From Tropicimonas sp033101155 (GTDB taxonomy: Bacteria > Pseudomonadota > Alphaproteobacteria > Rhodobacterales > Rhodobacteraceae), in contig NZ_JAWMPX010000007.1 in assembly GCF_033101155.1 (NCBI RefSeq), forward strand, positions 143,144 through 207,143: a stretch of 64,000 nucleotides of DNA, read 5' to 3'. The notes under the pieces are model-generated. The model was given only the letters and a program-made list of their open reading frames with translations, was not told the origin of the DNA and searched no databases. The position numbers and the translations under genes are program-made. Of the stretch, positions 9,005 to 18,148 are shown piece by piece (the first letter of the stretch is position 1; every line of letters begins with the position of its first letter).

Positions 9005-10309
9005 TCAGACGAAACGGTTGATATAGTTCTCCAGCCGTTCCTGCCGTCCCGAGCGCGGCTGCGGATTGATATCCTCGGCCTCAACCCGCGCTGCGATGCT
9101 CTCAAGCGTGCCGGAGGTCAGCATGGCCTTGTTCACATCGGTGTCCCAACCGGCGTAGCGGGCATCGCGGGCTGCTTCGAGACCGCCATCTTCCAGCATT
9201 GCCGCTGCCGCCTTCAGCCCGCGTGCGCAGACATCCATCGCGCCGACATGGCCGGCGATCAGGTCCTCGGCGTCGAGCGACTGGCGCCGCAGCTTGGCAT
9301 CGAAATTCGTGCCACCGGTGGTGAAACCGCCCGATTTCAGGATCTCGTAATAAGCCAGCGCCACTTCCGGCACGTTGGTCGGGAACTGGTCTGTGTCCCA
9401 GCCGGACTGGTAGTCGTTCTTGTTCATGTCGATGGAGCCGAGGATGCCGAAGGCGGCGGCCATGGCCAGCTCATGCTCGAAGCTGTGCCCGGCGAGGATC
9501 GCGTGGCCCTGCTCGATATTCATCGCCACTTCGCCTTCGAGGTCGAACTCCTTGATGAAGGAATAGACCGTGTTCACATCGTAATCGTACTGGTGCTTGC
9601 TTGGCTCCTGCGGCTTGGGCTCGATCAGGATCAGCCCGTCAAAGCCGATCTTCTTCTTGTACTCGACCACCATCTGCAGGAAGCGGCCGGCCTGGTTGCG
9701 CTCTTTCACCAGGTCGGTGTTGAGAAGCGTCTCGTAGCCCTCGCGGCCCCCCCAGAGCACGTAGTTCTGCCCGCCGAGCTTCAAGGTCGCGTCCATGCAG
9801 GATTTCACCGTTGCCGCGCACCAGGCGAAGACATCCGGGTCCGGGTTGGTCGCCGCACCGGACATGAAGCGCCGGTCGGTGAACATGTTCGCCGTGCCCC
9901 AGAGCAGCTTGGTGCTGGAGCCTTCCATCTTCTCGGCGAGATAGTCGATGATCTCTTCGAGATTGCGTTTGTACTCGGCGAAATTGCTACCGCCGGGGCA
10001 GATATCGGCGTCATGGAAGCAGAAATAGGGCTGGCCGAGAATGTCGAACATCTCGAAGGCGGCATCCGCCTTGAGCTTCGCATTGGCCATGTTGTCCTGC
10101 GGATACCAGGGCCGCTCGAAGGTGCGCCCGCCAAACGGGTCGCCGCCTTCCCAGGCGAAGCTGTGCCAATAGGCGACTGCGAAGCGGAGCTGGTCTTCCA
10201 TCCGCTTGCCCATGACCATCTCGTCCGGGTTGTAGTGGCGGAAGGCGAGGTCGCTATCGCTGGTGGGATTGTATATGACCGGTGCGATACCGTCGAAGAA
10301 GTTTGTCAT
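9005..10309 (-). CDS. xylA: Xylose isomerase
   Basis: Converts D-xylose to D-xylulose in the cytoplasm, using two divalent metals. It has 434 aa, typical of the longer class II enzymes. Family motifs are YWHSFAWEGGDPFGG near the N-terminus, FCFHDADICPGG with the catalytic His-Asp, WGGREGYETLLNTD, and IEQGHAILAGHSFEHEL with metal ligands. The start codon overlaps the xylB stop by 4 bases. It is the last gene of xylFHGBA and is followed by a terminator. Confidence 0.98.
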   Translation of the reverse strand: MTNFFDGIAPVIYNPTSDSDLAFRHYNPDEMVMGKRMEDQLRFAVAYWHSFAWEGGDPFGGRTFERPWYPQDNMANAKLKADAAFEMFDILGQPYFCFHDADICPGGSNFAEYKRNLEEIIDYLAEKMEGSSTKLLWGTANMFTDRRFMSGAATNPDPDVFAWCAATVKSCMDATLKLGGQNYVLWGGREGYETLLNTDLVKERNQAGRFLQMVVEYKKKIGFDGLILIEPKPQEPSKHQYDYDVNTVYSFIKEFDLEGEVAMNIEQGHAILAGHSFEHELAMAAAFGILGSIDMNKNDYQSGWDTDQFPTNVPEVALAYYEILKSGGFTTGGTNFDAKLRRQSLDAEDLIAGHVGAMDVCARGLKAAAAMLEDGGLEAARDARYAGWDTDVNKAMLTSGTLESIAARVEAEDINPQPRSGRQERLENYINRFV

Positions 10310-11745
10310 GAGAGACCTCTGAGGGCTTGGTAGCTGTCGCGATAACGCGCATGCGCATCGGCGAAAGCGGATTTGAGTTCCTTGACCGGCTCGACCACCT
10401 TGGAGATTTCCGGGATCGTCGCGATCTCGGCCCCGGCACCAGTGGCCGCCATGAGCGCGAGGCGTGCCGCGCCGAAAGCGCCGCCGAAATCGCCGGCCAC
10501 CGGCACCTGCACCGGCATGTCGAGCGATGTGGCGATGGCTTGCAGCCAGTAAACCGAGCGCGACCCGCCGCCCACGGCGATGAGTCGTTCGAATTTCGTG
10601 CCGGTTGAGGCCAGCGCGTCATAGCTGTCCTTCACGGCATGGGTCACGCCTTCGAGCACGGCAACGGCGCCGGCAGCCTGATCGGTGGCGTGTTCCAGCC
10701 CGGTAAAGGCGCCGCGGATCTGGGCGTCGTTATGCGGGGTCCGTTCGCCGCCAAGATAGGGCAGGAACATCGCCCGGCCCGGACGGCGCAGCTCGCCCAG
10801 AGTGCCCGTGAGCGTCGCCGCATCCGAGCCGACGAGGTTCGCGTACCAGTTCAGCGCATCGGTGGCCGCGAGGATCACGCCCATCTGGTGCCATGTGTCG
10901 GGCAGGGCGTGGCAGAAGGTGTGCACGGCCGTGGCCGGGTCCGGCTGGTAGGCATCGGAGGCGGCGAAGAGCACGCCCGAAGTGCCGAGCGAGATGAAGG
11001 CCTCGCCCGCGTTGACGACTCCCACGCCAACGGCGGAGGCGGCATTGTCCCCGCCGCCACCGGCGACCACGACATTGCCCGGAAGGCCCCAGCGATCTGC
11101 CAGTTCCTTGCGCAGCGTGCCAGAGGCCGCCGCGCCTTCGACAAGGCTCGGCATGTGGTCGCGGCTGAGATCGGAGCCGGCCAGCAGTGCGTCCGACCAG
11201 TCCCGCTTGCCGGTATCGAGCCAGGAGGTGCCGGCCGCATCCGACATCTCGGACACGTATTCGCCCGTCAGCCAGAGCCGGAGGTAGTCTTTCGGAAGCA
11301 GAACTTTTGCCAGCTTGTCAAAGACTTCTGGCTCGTTCTTCTGAACCCACATTACCTTTGGTGCGGTGAAGCCCGGGAAGACGATATTGCCGGAGATTTC
11401 GCGCCAGAGCGGGGCGGCGTCGAGCGCCGCGGCCTCTTGGTAGGAGCGCGTGTCGTTCCAGAGCATACAGGGGCGCAACACGTCATCGGCCGCGTCCAGC
11501 AGCGTGGCGCCATGCATCTGGCCCGAGAGCCCGATGCCCTTGACGCCCGCCAGCGGGGACGCGGCGGCCAGCCCGTCCATCGCCGCCGAAGCTGCCGCCA
11601 GCCAATCCGCCGGCGCCTGTTCCGACCAGCCCGCGGCAGGGCGTGAGACGGTAAGCGGCGCCGTGGCTTCGGCGATGACCTTCTGGTCTTCGTCGATCAA
11701 GAGCGCCTTGAGACCCGATGTCCCGAGGTCCAGACCGATAAACAT
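10306..11745 (-). CDS. xylB: Xylulokinase
   Basis: Phosphorylates D-xylulose to xylulose 5-phosphate for the pentose phosphate pathway. It has 479 aa of the FGGY kinase family: the N-terminal FIGLDLGTSGLKALLIDEDQ phosphate loop, the MHGATLLD substrate contact, GGGGDNAASAVGVG, and the C-terminal GGGSRSVYWLQAIATSLDMPV adenosine motif. It overlaps xylA by 4 bases and the xylG stop by 1 base (TAATG), so the three genes are translationally coupled. Confidence 0.97.
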   Translation of the reverse strand: MFIGLDLGTSGLKALLIDEDQKVIAEATAPLTVSRPAAGWSEQAPADWLAAASAAMDGLAAASPLAGVKGIGLSGQMHGATLLDAADDVLRPCMLWNDTRSYQEAAALDAAPLWREISGNIVFPGFTAPKVMWVQKNEPEVFDKLAKVLLPKDYLRLWLTGEYVSEMSDAAGTSWLDTGKRDWSDALLAGSDLSRDHMPSLVEGAAASGTLRKELADRWGLPGNVVVAGGGGDNAASAVGVGVVNAGEAFISLGTSGVLFAASDAYQPDPATAVHTFCHALPDTWHQMGVILAATDALNWYANLVGSDAATLTGTLGELRRPGRAMFLPYLGGERTPHNDAQIRGAFTGLEHATDQAAGAVAVLEGVTHAVKDSYDALASTGTKFERLIAVGGGSRSVYWLQAIATSLDMPVQVPVAGDFGGAFGAARLALMAATGAGAEIATIPEISKVVEPVKELKSAFADAHARYRDSYQALRGLS

Positions 11746-12518
11746 TACTCCACTCCATTCTCCGGGTTCTTGCCCAGGATGATCATGCCGAGGATGTCAT
11801 CCTCGGAGACTTCATCGACCCGCACCGTGCCAACCAGCTTGCCGTTCTTCATCACCGAAGCGCGGTCGCAGAGCGCCTTCACCTGGTGGATGTCATGGTC
11901 GATCAGCAGGATGCCGAGCCCCTGCGCCTTCAGCTCGTCGATGAGGCGGGCCACCATGGCCGTCTCCTCGACGCCGAGCGCCGCAGTGGGTTCGTCCATA
12001 ATCAGGATCTTGGCGTTGAAATAGACCGCACGGGAGATGGCGACGGATTGCCGCTGGCCGCCCGAGAGCCCCGAGACCGGCGTGTGGAAACGCTGGAAGT
12101 TGGGGTTGAGCCGGTTCATGATCTTGCGCGTTTCCGACTCCATCTTGGCGTCGTTCACGAGGCCAAGCGGGGTCACCAATTCGCGTCCCAGGAACAGGTT
12201 GGAGGCGGCGTCGAGATTGTCCGCCAGCGCAAGGGTCTGATAGATCGTCTCGATATTGTAGGAGCGCGCATCGCGCGGGTTCTCGATATGCGCCTCCTCG
12301 CCATTGATGAGGATCTGGCCGCTGTCGCGCGGATAGGCGCCCGACAGCATCTTCATCAGCACCGATTTGCCGGCGCCGTTATGGCCGAGAACACCGACAA
12401 CCTCGCCGGGGTAGAGATCCAGAGAAACGTCGTCCACGGCGTGGATGCCGCCGAAGCTCTTGCGCATGTTGCGCAGTTCCAGAAGAGGCGTGCCGCGATT
12501 TGAGGTATCAAGTGGCAT
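11745..12518 (-). CDS. xylG: Xylose ABC transporter ATP-binding protein, single-domain type
   Basis: Energises xylose import with XylH and XylF. It has 257 aa and one ATPase domain: Walker A GHNGAGKS near residue 50, signature LSGGQRQSVAISRAV, Walker B ILIMDEPTAAL, switch His in LLIDHD. Enterobacterial XylG has two fused ATPase domains (about 510 aa), so this is the short FrcA-like form common in alphaproteobacteria, which presumably works as a homodimer. It lies between xylH (3-bp gap) and xylB (1-base overlap). Confidence 0.92.
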   Translation of the reverse strand: MPLDTSNRGTPLLELRNMRKSFGGIHAVDDVSLDLYPGEVVGVLGHNGAGKSVLMKMLSGAYPRDSGQILINGEEAHIENPRDARSYNIETIYQTLALADNLDAASNLFLGRELVTPLGLVNDAKMESETRKIMNRLNPNFQRFHTPVSGLSGGQRQSVAISRAVYFNAKILIMDEPTAALGVEETAMVARLIDELKAQGLGILLIDHDIHQVKALCDRASVMKNGKLVGTVRVDEVSEDDILGMIILGKNPENGVE

Positions 12519-12521
12519 GGG

Positions 12522-13820
12522 TCAGTCTCCCGTCCGCTTGCGATAGAGGATGTCGACATAGACCGCGAAGACCAGCACGATACCGACGACGATGTTCTGG
12601 TAGGGCGCTTCGACGCCGACCATGGCCATGCCCGATTGCAGCGACTGCATGATCAGCGCGCCGAGGATGGCGCCGTAGATCGTGCCGAAGCCGCCCGAGA
12701 GGGCCGTGCCGCCGATGACCGCCGCCGCGATGACGCGAAGTTCGTCCAGCGTGCCGATATCATTGGTGTGATAGGTCAGGCGCGCGGAGGCAACGACCGC
12801 CGAGATGGCGCAGAGAAAGCCGACAATGGCGAAGATCTTGACCGTCAGCAGCTTGGTGTCGATGCCCGAGAGCTGGGCCGCTTCGGGGTTACCGCCAGTG
12901 GCGAAGATATAGCGGCCAAGGCGGGTGCGCTGTGCGACCACGGTCATGACCAGGGCGACGATGATCAGGATGATCACCGAGTAGGGGACACCGTAGACCT
13001 CTGTGTAGCCTTCCGGCATTTCCTCGCCGCGGGCCGCGAATTCGCGGGCCAGCTTGCGGACCGGGATCTCATAGGAGTTGAGGATCCAGACGAAGCCGAG
13101 AATGGTGCCGGAGACGACGCCGGCAATGGTCAGTTCGGCCCAGACGGGCTTGACCGGGAAGCCATGCGCGACTTTCGAGCGCCGTGCGTTGAAGAGCAGG
13201 TAAAGGGAGAAGCCTGCGGCAAGGATGCCGAGGACCCAGGAGCCGGTGGCGCCGAGCGTGCCGGAAATACCGCCGAGCTTGAGATAGGTCGGGTCGAGCG
13301 GGCCGAGGGTCTGGCCGCTGGACAGGTGCCAGGCGACGTTGCGCCAGACGAAGAGGCCGCCCAGCGTGACGATGAAGGCAGGGATCGTCAGATACCCGAT
13401 CAGCCAGCCATGGAAGGCGCCGATCGCCGTGCCGACGACGATGCCGACGAGAATCGCGATGGGAGCGATGATGCCGGAGCCAAGCTCGATGCCGAGGATG
13501 TTTGGCAGCCAGGCGGTCATGGCCATACCCATGAACGCCGAACAGGTGGCGAGCAGGGCGCCGACGCTGAGGTCGATGTGGCGGGTGACGATGACGAAGA
13601 CCATGCCGGTTGCCATGATGGCAACGGAGACGGTCTGGATCGTCAGGTTGAAGATATTGCGAGGGGTCAGGAACCGGCCGCCCGTCCAGATATCGAAGAC
13701 AACGCAGATGACGACGAACGCACCGATCATGCCAAGCAGTCGGGTGTCGAGTTCAAGCGTGTCGAGGATATTCCGGCGGGATTGCTGCGGCAGGTCGCTC
13801 TTTGCGTTCTGGTCAGCCAT
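12522..13820 (-). CDS. xylH: Xylose ABC transporter permease
   Basis: Inner-membrane channel subunit, 432 aa, with about ten hydrophobic helices. It matches the ribose/xylose permease family: ATGMVFVIVTRHIDLSVG near residue 75, TIPAFIVTLGGLFVWRN, and the C-terminal IAAAVIGGTALSGGFGTIYGAILGALI. A central charged loop (about residues 205-265), longer than in RbsC, is usual for XylH. It is located just after xylF, separated by a hairpin that may raise the amount of binding protein relative to the permease. Confidence 0.93.
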   Translation of the reverse strand: MADQNAKSDLPQQSRRNILDTLELDTRLLGMIGAFVVICVVFDIWTGGRFLTPRNIFNLTIQTVSVAIMATGMVFVIVTRHIDLSVGALLATCSAFMGMAMTAWLPNILGIELGSGIIAPIAILVGIVVGTAIGAFHGWLIGYLTIPAFIVTLGGLFVWRNVAWHLSSGQTLGPLDPTYLKLGGISGTLGATGSWVLGILAAGFSLYLLFNARRSKVAHGFPVKPVWAELTIAGVVSGTILGFVWILNSYEIPVRKLAREFAARGEEMPEGYTEVYGVPYSVIILIIVALVMTVVAQRTRLGRYIFATGGNPEAAQLSGIDTKLLTVKIFAIVGFLCAISAVVASARLTYHTNDIGTLDELRVIAAAVIGGTALSGGFGTIYGAILGALIMQSLQSGMAMVGVEAPYQNIVVGIVLVFAVYVDILYRKRTGD

Positions 13821-13852
13821 GTGTGGCGCTCTCCGGGATGCGCGTTCCGATT

Positions 13853-13876
13853 GCCCCCGCCGTGATCGGCGGGGGC
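13853..13876 (-). other. Intercistronic hairpin between xylF and xylH
   Basis: Perfect 9-bp stem GCCCCCGCC (13853-13861) / GGCGGGGGC (13868-13876) with a 6-nt loop and no following T-run. It probably protects the 3' end of xylF mRNA or partly attenuates transcription, rather than ending it. Confidence 0.6.
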
Positions 13877-13903
13877 TGTTCGCTTCAGTTACGTGAGTGT
13901 GGG

Positions 13904-14929
13904 TCAGTTACAGGGGGCCGGGCCGTTCTCGACGCCCTGGCAGAGCTTGTCGACCGCGATCCATCCGGCATCGGTCACGAAGCTGAGGTTCTCCTGGGTT
14001 ACCGGAACCGGGGCCAGGAACTTGGCGGTCATGGTCACGCCATCGGGTGAGGTCCACTCTGCCGCGCCGTCGACATCGGCCATGGCGGTGCCGCCAGCCA
14101 GCGCAACAGCGATTTCCGCGGCGTTGCGGCCGAGATCACGGGCGTCCTTGAAGACAGACACCGTCTGGGTGCCCAGGGCAACGCGGTTCAGCGCGGCATG
14201 GTCGCCGTCCTGACCGGAAACCGGGATGCCTTCCATGCCCTGAGCGGTCAGGGCTGCGACAACGCCACCGGCGGTGCCATCATTGGAGGCGACAACGGCG
14301 TCGACCTTGTTGTCTTGCGCGGTCAGGATCTGTTCCATGTTGCGCTGTGCATTGGCCGGCAGCCAGCCGTCGGTATAGGCTTCGCCGACGATGGTGATGT
14401 CGCCGCTGTCAACAGCCGCCTGGATGATTTCTTGCTGACCGCCGCGCAGGAAGTCTGCGTTCGGGTCGGTGGGCGAGCCCTTGATCATCACGTAGTTGCC
14501 CTTGGGCATGGCGTCGAAAACAGCGCGGGCCTGCATGCGGCCAACCTCGACATTGTCGAAGGTCAGGTAGAAGGCGCGCGGATCGGCGACCAGACGGTCA
14601 TAACCGACAACCGGAATGCCCTCATCCGCAGCAAGCGCCACGGCGGGGATGGCGGCCTCGGTGTCCTGCGCCAACAGGATCAGCGCGTCGATGCCCTGCG
14701 CGATCAGCGCTTCGACATCTGCAAGCTGCTTGGAGGCGGACGATTGGGCGTCGGCCGAAACATAGGTGGCGCCAGCGGCTTCAAGAGCGGCGACCATGGC
14801 GGCCTCGTCCGTCTTCCAGCGTTCTTCCTGGAAATTCGACCAGGACACGCCAACGGTCAGGCCCTCGGCCAGCGCGGTGGTGGTGAAGACGGTGCTCAGC
14901 GCGGCAGCCGCTATGAAAAGATTACGCAT
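13904..14929 (-). CDS. xylF: Xylose-binding periplasmic protein
   Basis: Sugar-binding protein of the xylose ABC transporter, 341 aa, with a signal peptide (MRNLFIAAAALSTVFTTTALA). Family features are VGVSWSNFQEERWKTDEAAMV, ALIAQGIDALILLAQDT, PVVGYDRLV, DGTAGGVVAAL and SGQDGDHAALN, as in XylF-type binding proteins. The start at 14929 follows a good GGGAGGAATT ribosome-binding site and gives the signal peptide; a longer open frame begins at 15043. It is the first gene of xylFHGBA, divergent from xylR. Confidence 0.95.
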   Translation of the reverse strand: MRNLFIAAAALSTVFTTTALAEGLTVGVSWSNFQEERWKTDEAAMVAALEAAGATYVSADAQSSASKQLADVEALIAQGIDALILLAQDTEAAIPAVALAADEGIPVVGYDRLVADPRAFYLTFDNVEVGRMQARAVFDAMPKGNYVMIKGSPTDPNADFLRGGQQEIIQAAVDSGDITIVGEAYTDGWLPANAQRNMEQILTAQDNKVDAVVASNDGTAGGVVAALTAQGMEGIPVSGQDGDHAALNRVALGTQTVSVFKDARDLGRNAAEIAVALAGGTAMADVDGAAEWTSPDGVTMTAKFLAPVPVTQENLSFVTDAGWIAVDKLCQGVENGPAPCN

Positions 14930-15019
14930 GAATTCCTCCCGAATTTTGCCCTGCGTGTTGGGCGGCGGTCCACGAGACTCCCCCTTGGGCCGCTCCGATA
15001 AAAAGATTGACCGAATTAA

Positions 15020-15037
15020 TTTATTTGTCAAAATAAA
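15020..15037. promoter_or_regulatory. Candidate XylR operator in the xylF-xylR intergenic region
   Basis: Perfect inverted repeat TTTATTT (15020-15026) / AAATAAA (15031-15037) with a 4-bp spacer, in an unusually AT-rich patch. Read on the minus strand the spacer and flanks contain TTGACA, so the palindrome may overlap the -35 box of xylF. AT-rich palindromes of this kind are typical operators of ROK-type XylR proteins; assignment to this XylR is inference. Confidence 0.55.
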
Positions 15038-15155
15038 AATCACCTCAGTATGCGGTGTTCGGCCAGAATTCGGGCAAAACCTGTGCTGTTTTGCGTGTTT
15101 GCGGTCACATCTTCTGCGGTGCAGAAAGGTATTTTATTGGTGGAGTGAAGGAAAT

Positions 15156-16421
15156 ATGCAGGGATTTGCCGAAGACTCTGACAAGATCACTCTGCCCGGA
15201 GCGGGCTGTGGCCCGATCGTTCCGGCCCATGATTCGTCCGCGCCACCGCTGCGCCAGCAGGTTTTCGACTGTGTCCGCTCGCAGGGTCAGATCCCGCGCG
15301 TTGACGTGGCCAAGCATCTCAATGTGAGCCCCGCCTCGGTCTCGACCCTCGTGTCCGACCTGCTCGGGGCCGGGTTGCTGAGCGAGGTCGAAGCGCCGCG
15401 AGAGCCAGGTGGGCGCGGGCGTCCGCCCGTGGCGCTGGCGGTGCGGCCAGAAGCAGGGTTCGTCGTCGGGATCAAGCTCAGCGACCAGACCCATTCCGGC
15501 GTGATCATCGACTTCGCCGGTCGGACCGTTGTCGAGGCGAGTCTGAACCGCCCAAGCCTGCGCTCGGAGATCGAACTTCTCGTCGAAGAGGCGGAGAGCC
15601 TTCTGCGGTTGTTGCTGGACAAGGCCGGAATGGAGCGGGCGCAGCTTTCGGGGGTCGGGCTCGGTGTCCCGGGCATTGTCGATCATGCGCGCGGGATGGC
15701 GCTCTGGTCGCCGATCATCCGCGGCACGGAGCTGCCGATCGCCGAACTGATGTCGTCGCGGCTCGGCCTGCCGGTGCAGGTCGACAATGACGCCAACCTG
15801 CTGACGCTGGCCGAGCTCTGGTATGGCGCCGGGCGCGGTCTGGCCGATTTTGCCGTGATCACGCTGGAATACGGCGTCGGCATGGGGCTGGTGATGGATC
15901 ACAAGCTCTATCGCGGCGCCCATTCGGTCGGCATGGAGCTCGGCCACACGAAGGTGCAGCTTGACGGGGCGCTCTGCCGCTGCGGCCAGCGCGGTTGCCT
16001 GGAGGCCTATGTGTCGGACTATGCGCTGGTGCGCGAGGCTTCCGTGGCGCTGGACCTGCACCGGACGGCGTCCGGCTCGGCACAGGTGATCCTCGAGAGC
16101 CTCTATGACCAGGCCAAGGCCGGCAACGAGGCGGCACGGACGATCTTTCGACGGGCAGGACGGTTCCTCTCGGCCGGGATTGCCAATGTCATCAACCTCT
16201 TCGATCCATCGCTCGTGATCCTGTCGGGCGCGCGGATGAAATACGACTATCTCTATGCCGAGGACGTGCTGGCCGAGGCGCGGGCGCTGACGCTGAACAA
16301 GGCGCGGGCGCTGCCGCGGATCGAGGCCAATGCCTGGGGCGACCTTGTCTGGGCGCGTGGCGCGGCGACGCTGGCGCTGTCGGCGGCGAGCGAAGCACTC
16401 GTGGGGGAGGCCGGGCAATGA
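15156..16421 (+). CDS. xylR: ROK-family xylose repressor
   Basis: 421-aa transcription factor. An N-terminal winged helix-turn-helix (residues about 30-80, IPRVDVAKHLNVSPASVSTLVSDLLGAGL) is followed by a ROK sugar-kinase-like domain. The ROK parts include GVGLGVPGIVDHARG, VDNDANLLTLAELWYGAGRG, and the zinc-binding CRCGQRGCLEAYVS motif. It presumably represses xylFHGBA until xylose binds. The start at 15156 follows an AAGGAA site and precedes the DNA-binding domain closely; the frame is open further upstream but runs across the xylF promoter. It overlaps the next gene by 4 bases (ATGA). Confidence 0.9.
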   Translation: MQGFAEDSDKITLPGAGCGPIVPAHDSSAPPLRQQVFDCVRSQGQIPRVDVAKHLNVSPASVSTLVSDLLGAGLLSEVEAPREPGGRGRPPVALAVRPEAGFVVGIKLSDQTHSGVIIDFAGRTVVEASLNRPSLRSEIELLVEEAESLLRLLLDKAGMERAQLSGVGLGVPGIVDHARGMALWSPIIRGTELPIAELMSSRLGLPVQVDNDANLLTLAELWYGAGRGLADFAVITLEYGVGMGLVMDHKLYRGAHSVGMELGHTKVQLDGALCRCGQRGCLEAYVSDYALVREASVALDLHRTASGSAQVILESLYDQAKAGNEAARTIFRRAGRFLSAGIANVINLFDPSLVILSGARMKYDYLYAEDVLAEARALTLNKARALPRIEANAWGDLVWARGAATLALSAASEALVGEAGQ

Positions 16422-17968
16422 GGGTAGTCACTCTTCTGGCGCTGATGGCGCTGCCGGCGGCGGCGGAGGTCAGTTTTGTCGATGAGCGCGCCGCCCTGCC
16501 GGTCGAGCATGTCTATGCGGGCGGATGGGAGCATTTCGTCGGCGGCGGCGTGGCGGTGTTCGATTGCAATGGCGATCACCGACCGGAGATCTATGCCGCC
16601 GGCGGCACTGCACCGGCGCGGCTGTTTCTCAACCGGATCACAGCGCCGGGCGAGGAGTTTGCCTTCGGGCTTGGAGAGGGGATGCCCGAGTTGACCGGCG
16701 TGACCGGTGCCTATCCGCTCGATATCGACGATGACGGGATCCTCGATCTGGCCGTGCTGCGGGTTGGAGAGAACAAGCTGCTGAAAGGGCTTGGCGCGTG
16801 CCGCTTCGAGGAGGCTGGTGCGCGGCTCGGCTTCGAGGGCGGCGATCGCTGGTCCACTGCCTTCTCCGCGACCTGGGAGACGGGACATCGCTTCCCGACC
16901 CTCGCAATCGGCAATTACGTCGACCGCGACGAGCCGGACGGGCCTTTCGAGGCCTGCGATGTCAACGAGTTGCACCGTCCCGACGGCGACCATTATGGTC
17001 CGCCGATGATCCTGGAGCCGGGATTCTGCGCGCTCTCGATGCTGTTCTCGGATTGGATGCGGGAGGGCCGGGCGGATCTGCGCGTCTCCAATGATCGGCA
17101 TTACTACGTGCGCGCGGGCGAGGAGCAGATGTGGCGCATGGAGGGCGAGCCGCGCCTGCTGGGCGAGGAAGACGGCTGGACGCGGATTTCCATCTGGGGA
17201 ATGGGCATCGCCAGCCGAGACATTTCCGGCGATGGCCGGCCCGACCTCGTGCTGACCTCGATGGCGGACCAGTTGACGCTGCTCTCGGAGGGGCGCTCGG
17301 GCTACGAACAGGCGCCGTTTTCGATCGGCACCTTCGCGCAACGGCCCCATATCGGCGAGGACGGCCGCCCCTCGACCGGATGGACGGCGCAGTTCGGTGA
17401 CGTGAACAATGACGGGCGCGACGATCTCTTCATCGCCAAGGGTAATGTCGACCAGATGCCGAGCAATGCCATCAACGATCCGAACAACCTTCTAATCCAG
17501 CAGGCGGATGGGAGCTTCGTGGAGCGGTCTGTCGAGGCTGGCGTGGCGACGCAGGATCGCGCGCGCGGCGCGGCGCTGGCGGATTTCGACGGCGACGGGT
17601 TGCTGGACCTCGTGGTGATCAACCGCCGGGCGCCAATGGAGCTTTATCGCAATGTCTCGGACGGGGCAGGGCGCTGGATCGCGCTGCGCCCGCGCCAGGT
17701 CGGGGTGAACGACTTCGCCGTCGGCGCCTGGATCGAACTACGTCTGCCCGATGGGCGGATCGTGGCGCGCGAGGTCACCTCGGGCGGCGGGCATGGCTCG
17801 GGCCGGTCGGTGCCGGAGCATTTCGGGCTGGGGGCGCTGGAGGAGGTTGAGCTGCGTGTGATCTGGCCTGCGGGCGAGACCGGCGACTGGGTCACGGCCA
17901 AGGCGGGACGGAGCTACCAGGTCTGGAGACAATCGGGTGGGCAGGTGGAGCTGCGCGAGATCGACTAG
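16418..17968 (+). CDS. Secreted FG-GAP/VCBS repeat protein with C-terminal ASPIC/UnbV domain (CRTAC1 family)
   Basis: 516 aa with a short signal peptide (MRVVTLLALMALPAAAEV). It has repeated calcium-type FG-GAP motifs: GVAVFDCNGDHRPEIYAAGG, DIDDDGILDLAVLR, RDISGDGRPDLVLTS, GDVNNDGRDDLFIAKG and ADFDGDGLLDLVVINR. These should form a beta-propeller. The C-terminus (YRNVSDGAGRWIALRPR and the following 90 residues) matches the ASPIC/UnbV domain. Function is unknown. It is translationally coupled to xylR (ATGA overlap), an unexpected partner for a sugar repressor, and is convergent with the dihaem peroxidase gene. Confidence 0.85.
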   Translation: MRVVTLLALMALPAAAEVSFVDERAALPVEHVYAGGWEHFVGGGVAVFDCNGDHRPEIYAAGGTAPARLFLNRITAPGEEFAFGLGEGMPELTGVTGAYPLDIDDDGILDLAVLRVGENKLLKGLGACRFEEAGARLGFEGGDRWSTAFSATWETGHRFPTLAIGNYVDRDEPDGPFEACDVNELHRPDGDHYGPPMILEPGFCALSMLFSDWMREGRADLRVSNDRHYYVRAGEEQMWRMEGEPRLLGEEDGWTRISIWGMGIASRDISGDGRPDLVLTSMADQLTLLSEGRSGYEQAPFSIGTFAQRPHIGEDGRPSTGWTAQFGDVNNDGRDDLFIAKGNVDQMPSNAINDPNNLLIQQADGSFVERSVEAGVATQDRARGAALADFDGDGLLDLVVINRRAPMELYRNVSDGAGRWIALRPRQVGVNDFAVGAWIELRLPDGRIVAREVTSGGGHGSGRSVPEHFGLGALEEVELRVIWPAGETGDWVTAKAGRSYQVWRQSGGQVELREID

Positions 17969-18053
17969 GAGATCTTTGAAGAGCGTTCTACGGACAATGT
18001 CGCAAGTCGTTGCGGCCACAAGACGTTCCAGCGGTAGCCATGTCCGCGCCAGA

Positions 18054-18087
18054 CCGCCGGGACGGTCCGGCGGCTTCGCTTTCTTCC
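18054..18087 (+). terminator. Possible terminator after the FG-GAP gene
   Basis: 7-bp stem CCGCCGG (18054-18060) / CCGGCGG (18067-18073), then a T-rich but interrupted stretch. It lies in the convergent gap between 17968 and 18149. Confidence 0.45.
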
Positions 18088-18148
18088 GTGCCTTTCAACG
18101 CTTCGTCCAGATGTGGCCTTGCGGCACAATGCACTCGCTTGGTCGCGC

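Noticed and set aside
8696..10333. 545-codon plus-strand open frame opposite xylA
   Set aside because: xylA motifs are clear on the minus strand. The antisense frame also runs through the terminator and hairpin repeat.
14766..15155. Upstream extension of xylR
   Set aside because: The frame is open, but it crosses the xylF start and promoter. The start at 15156 has a ribosome-binding site and a normal ROK repressor length.
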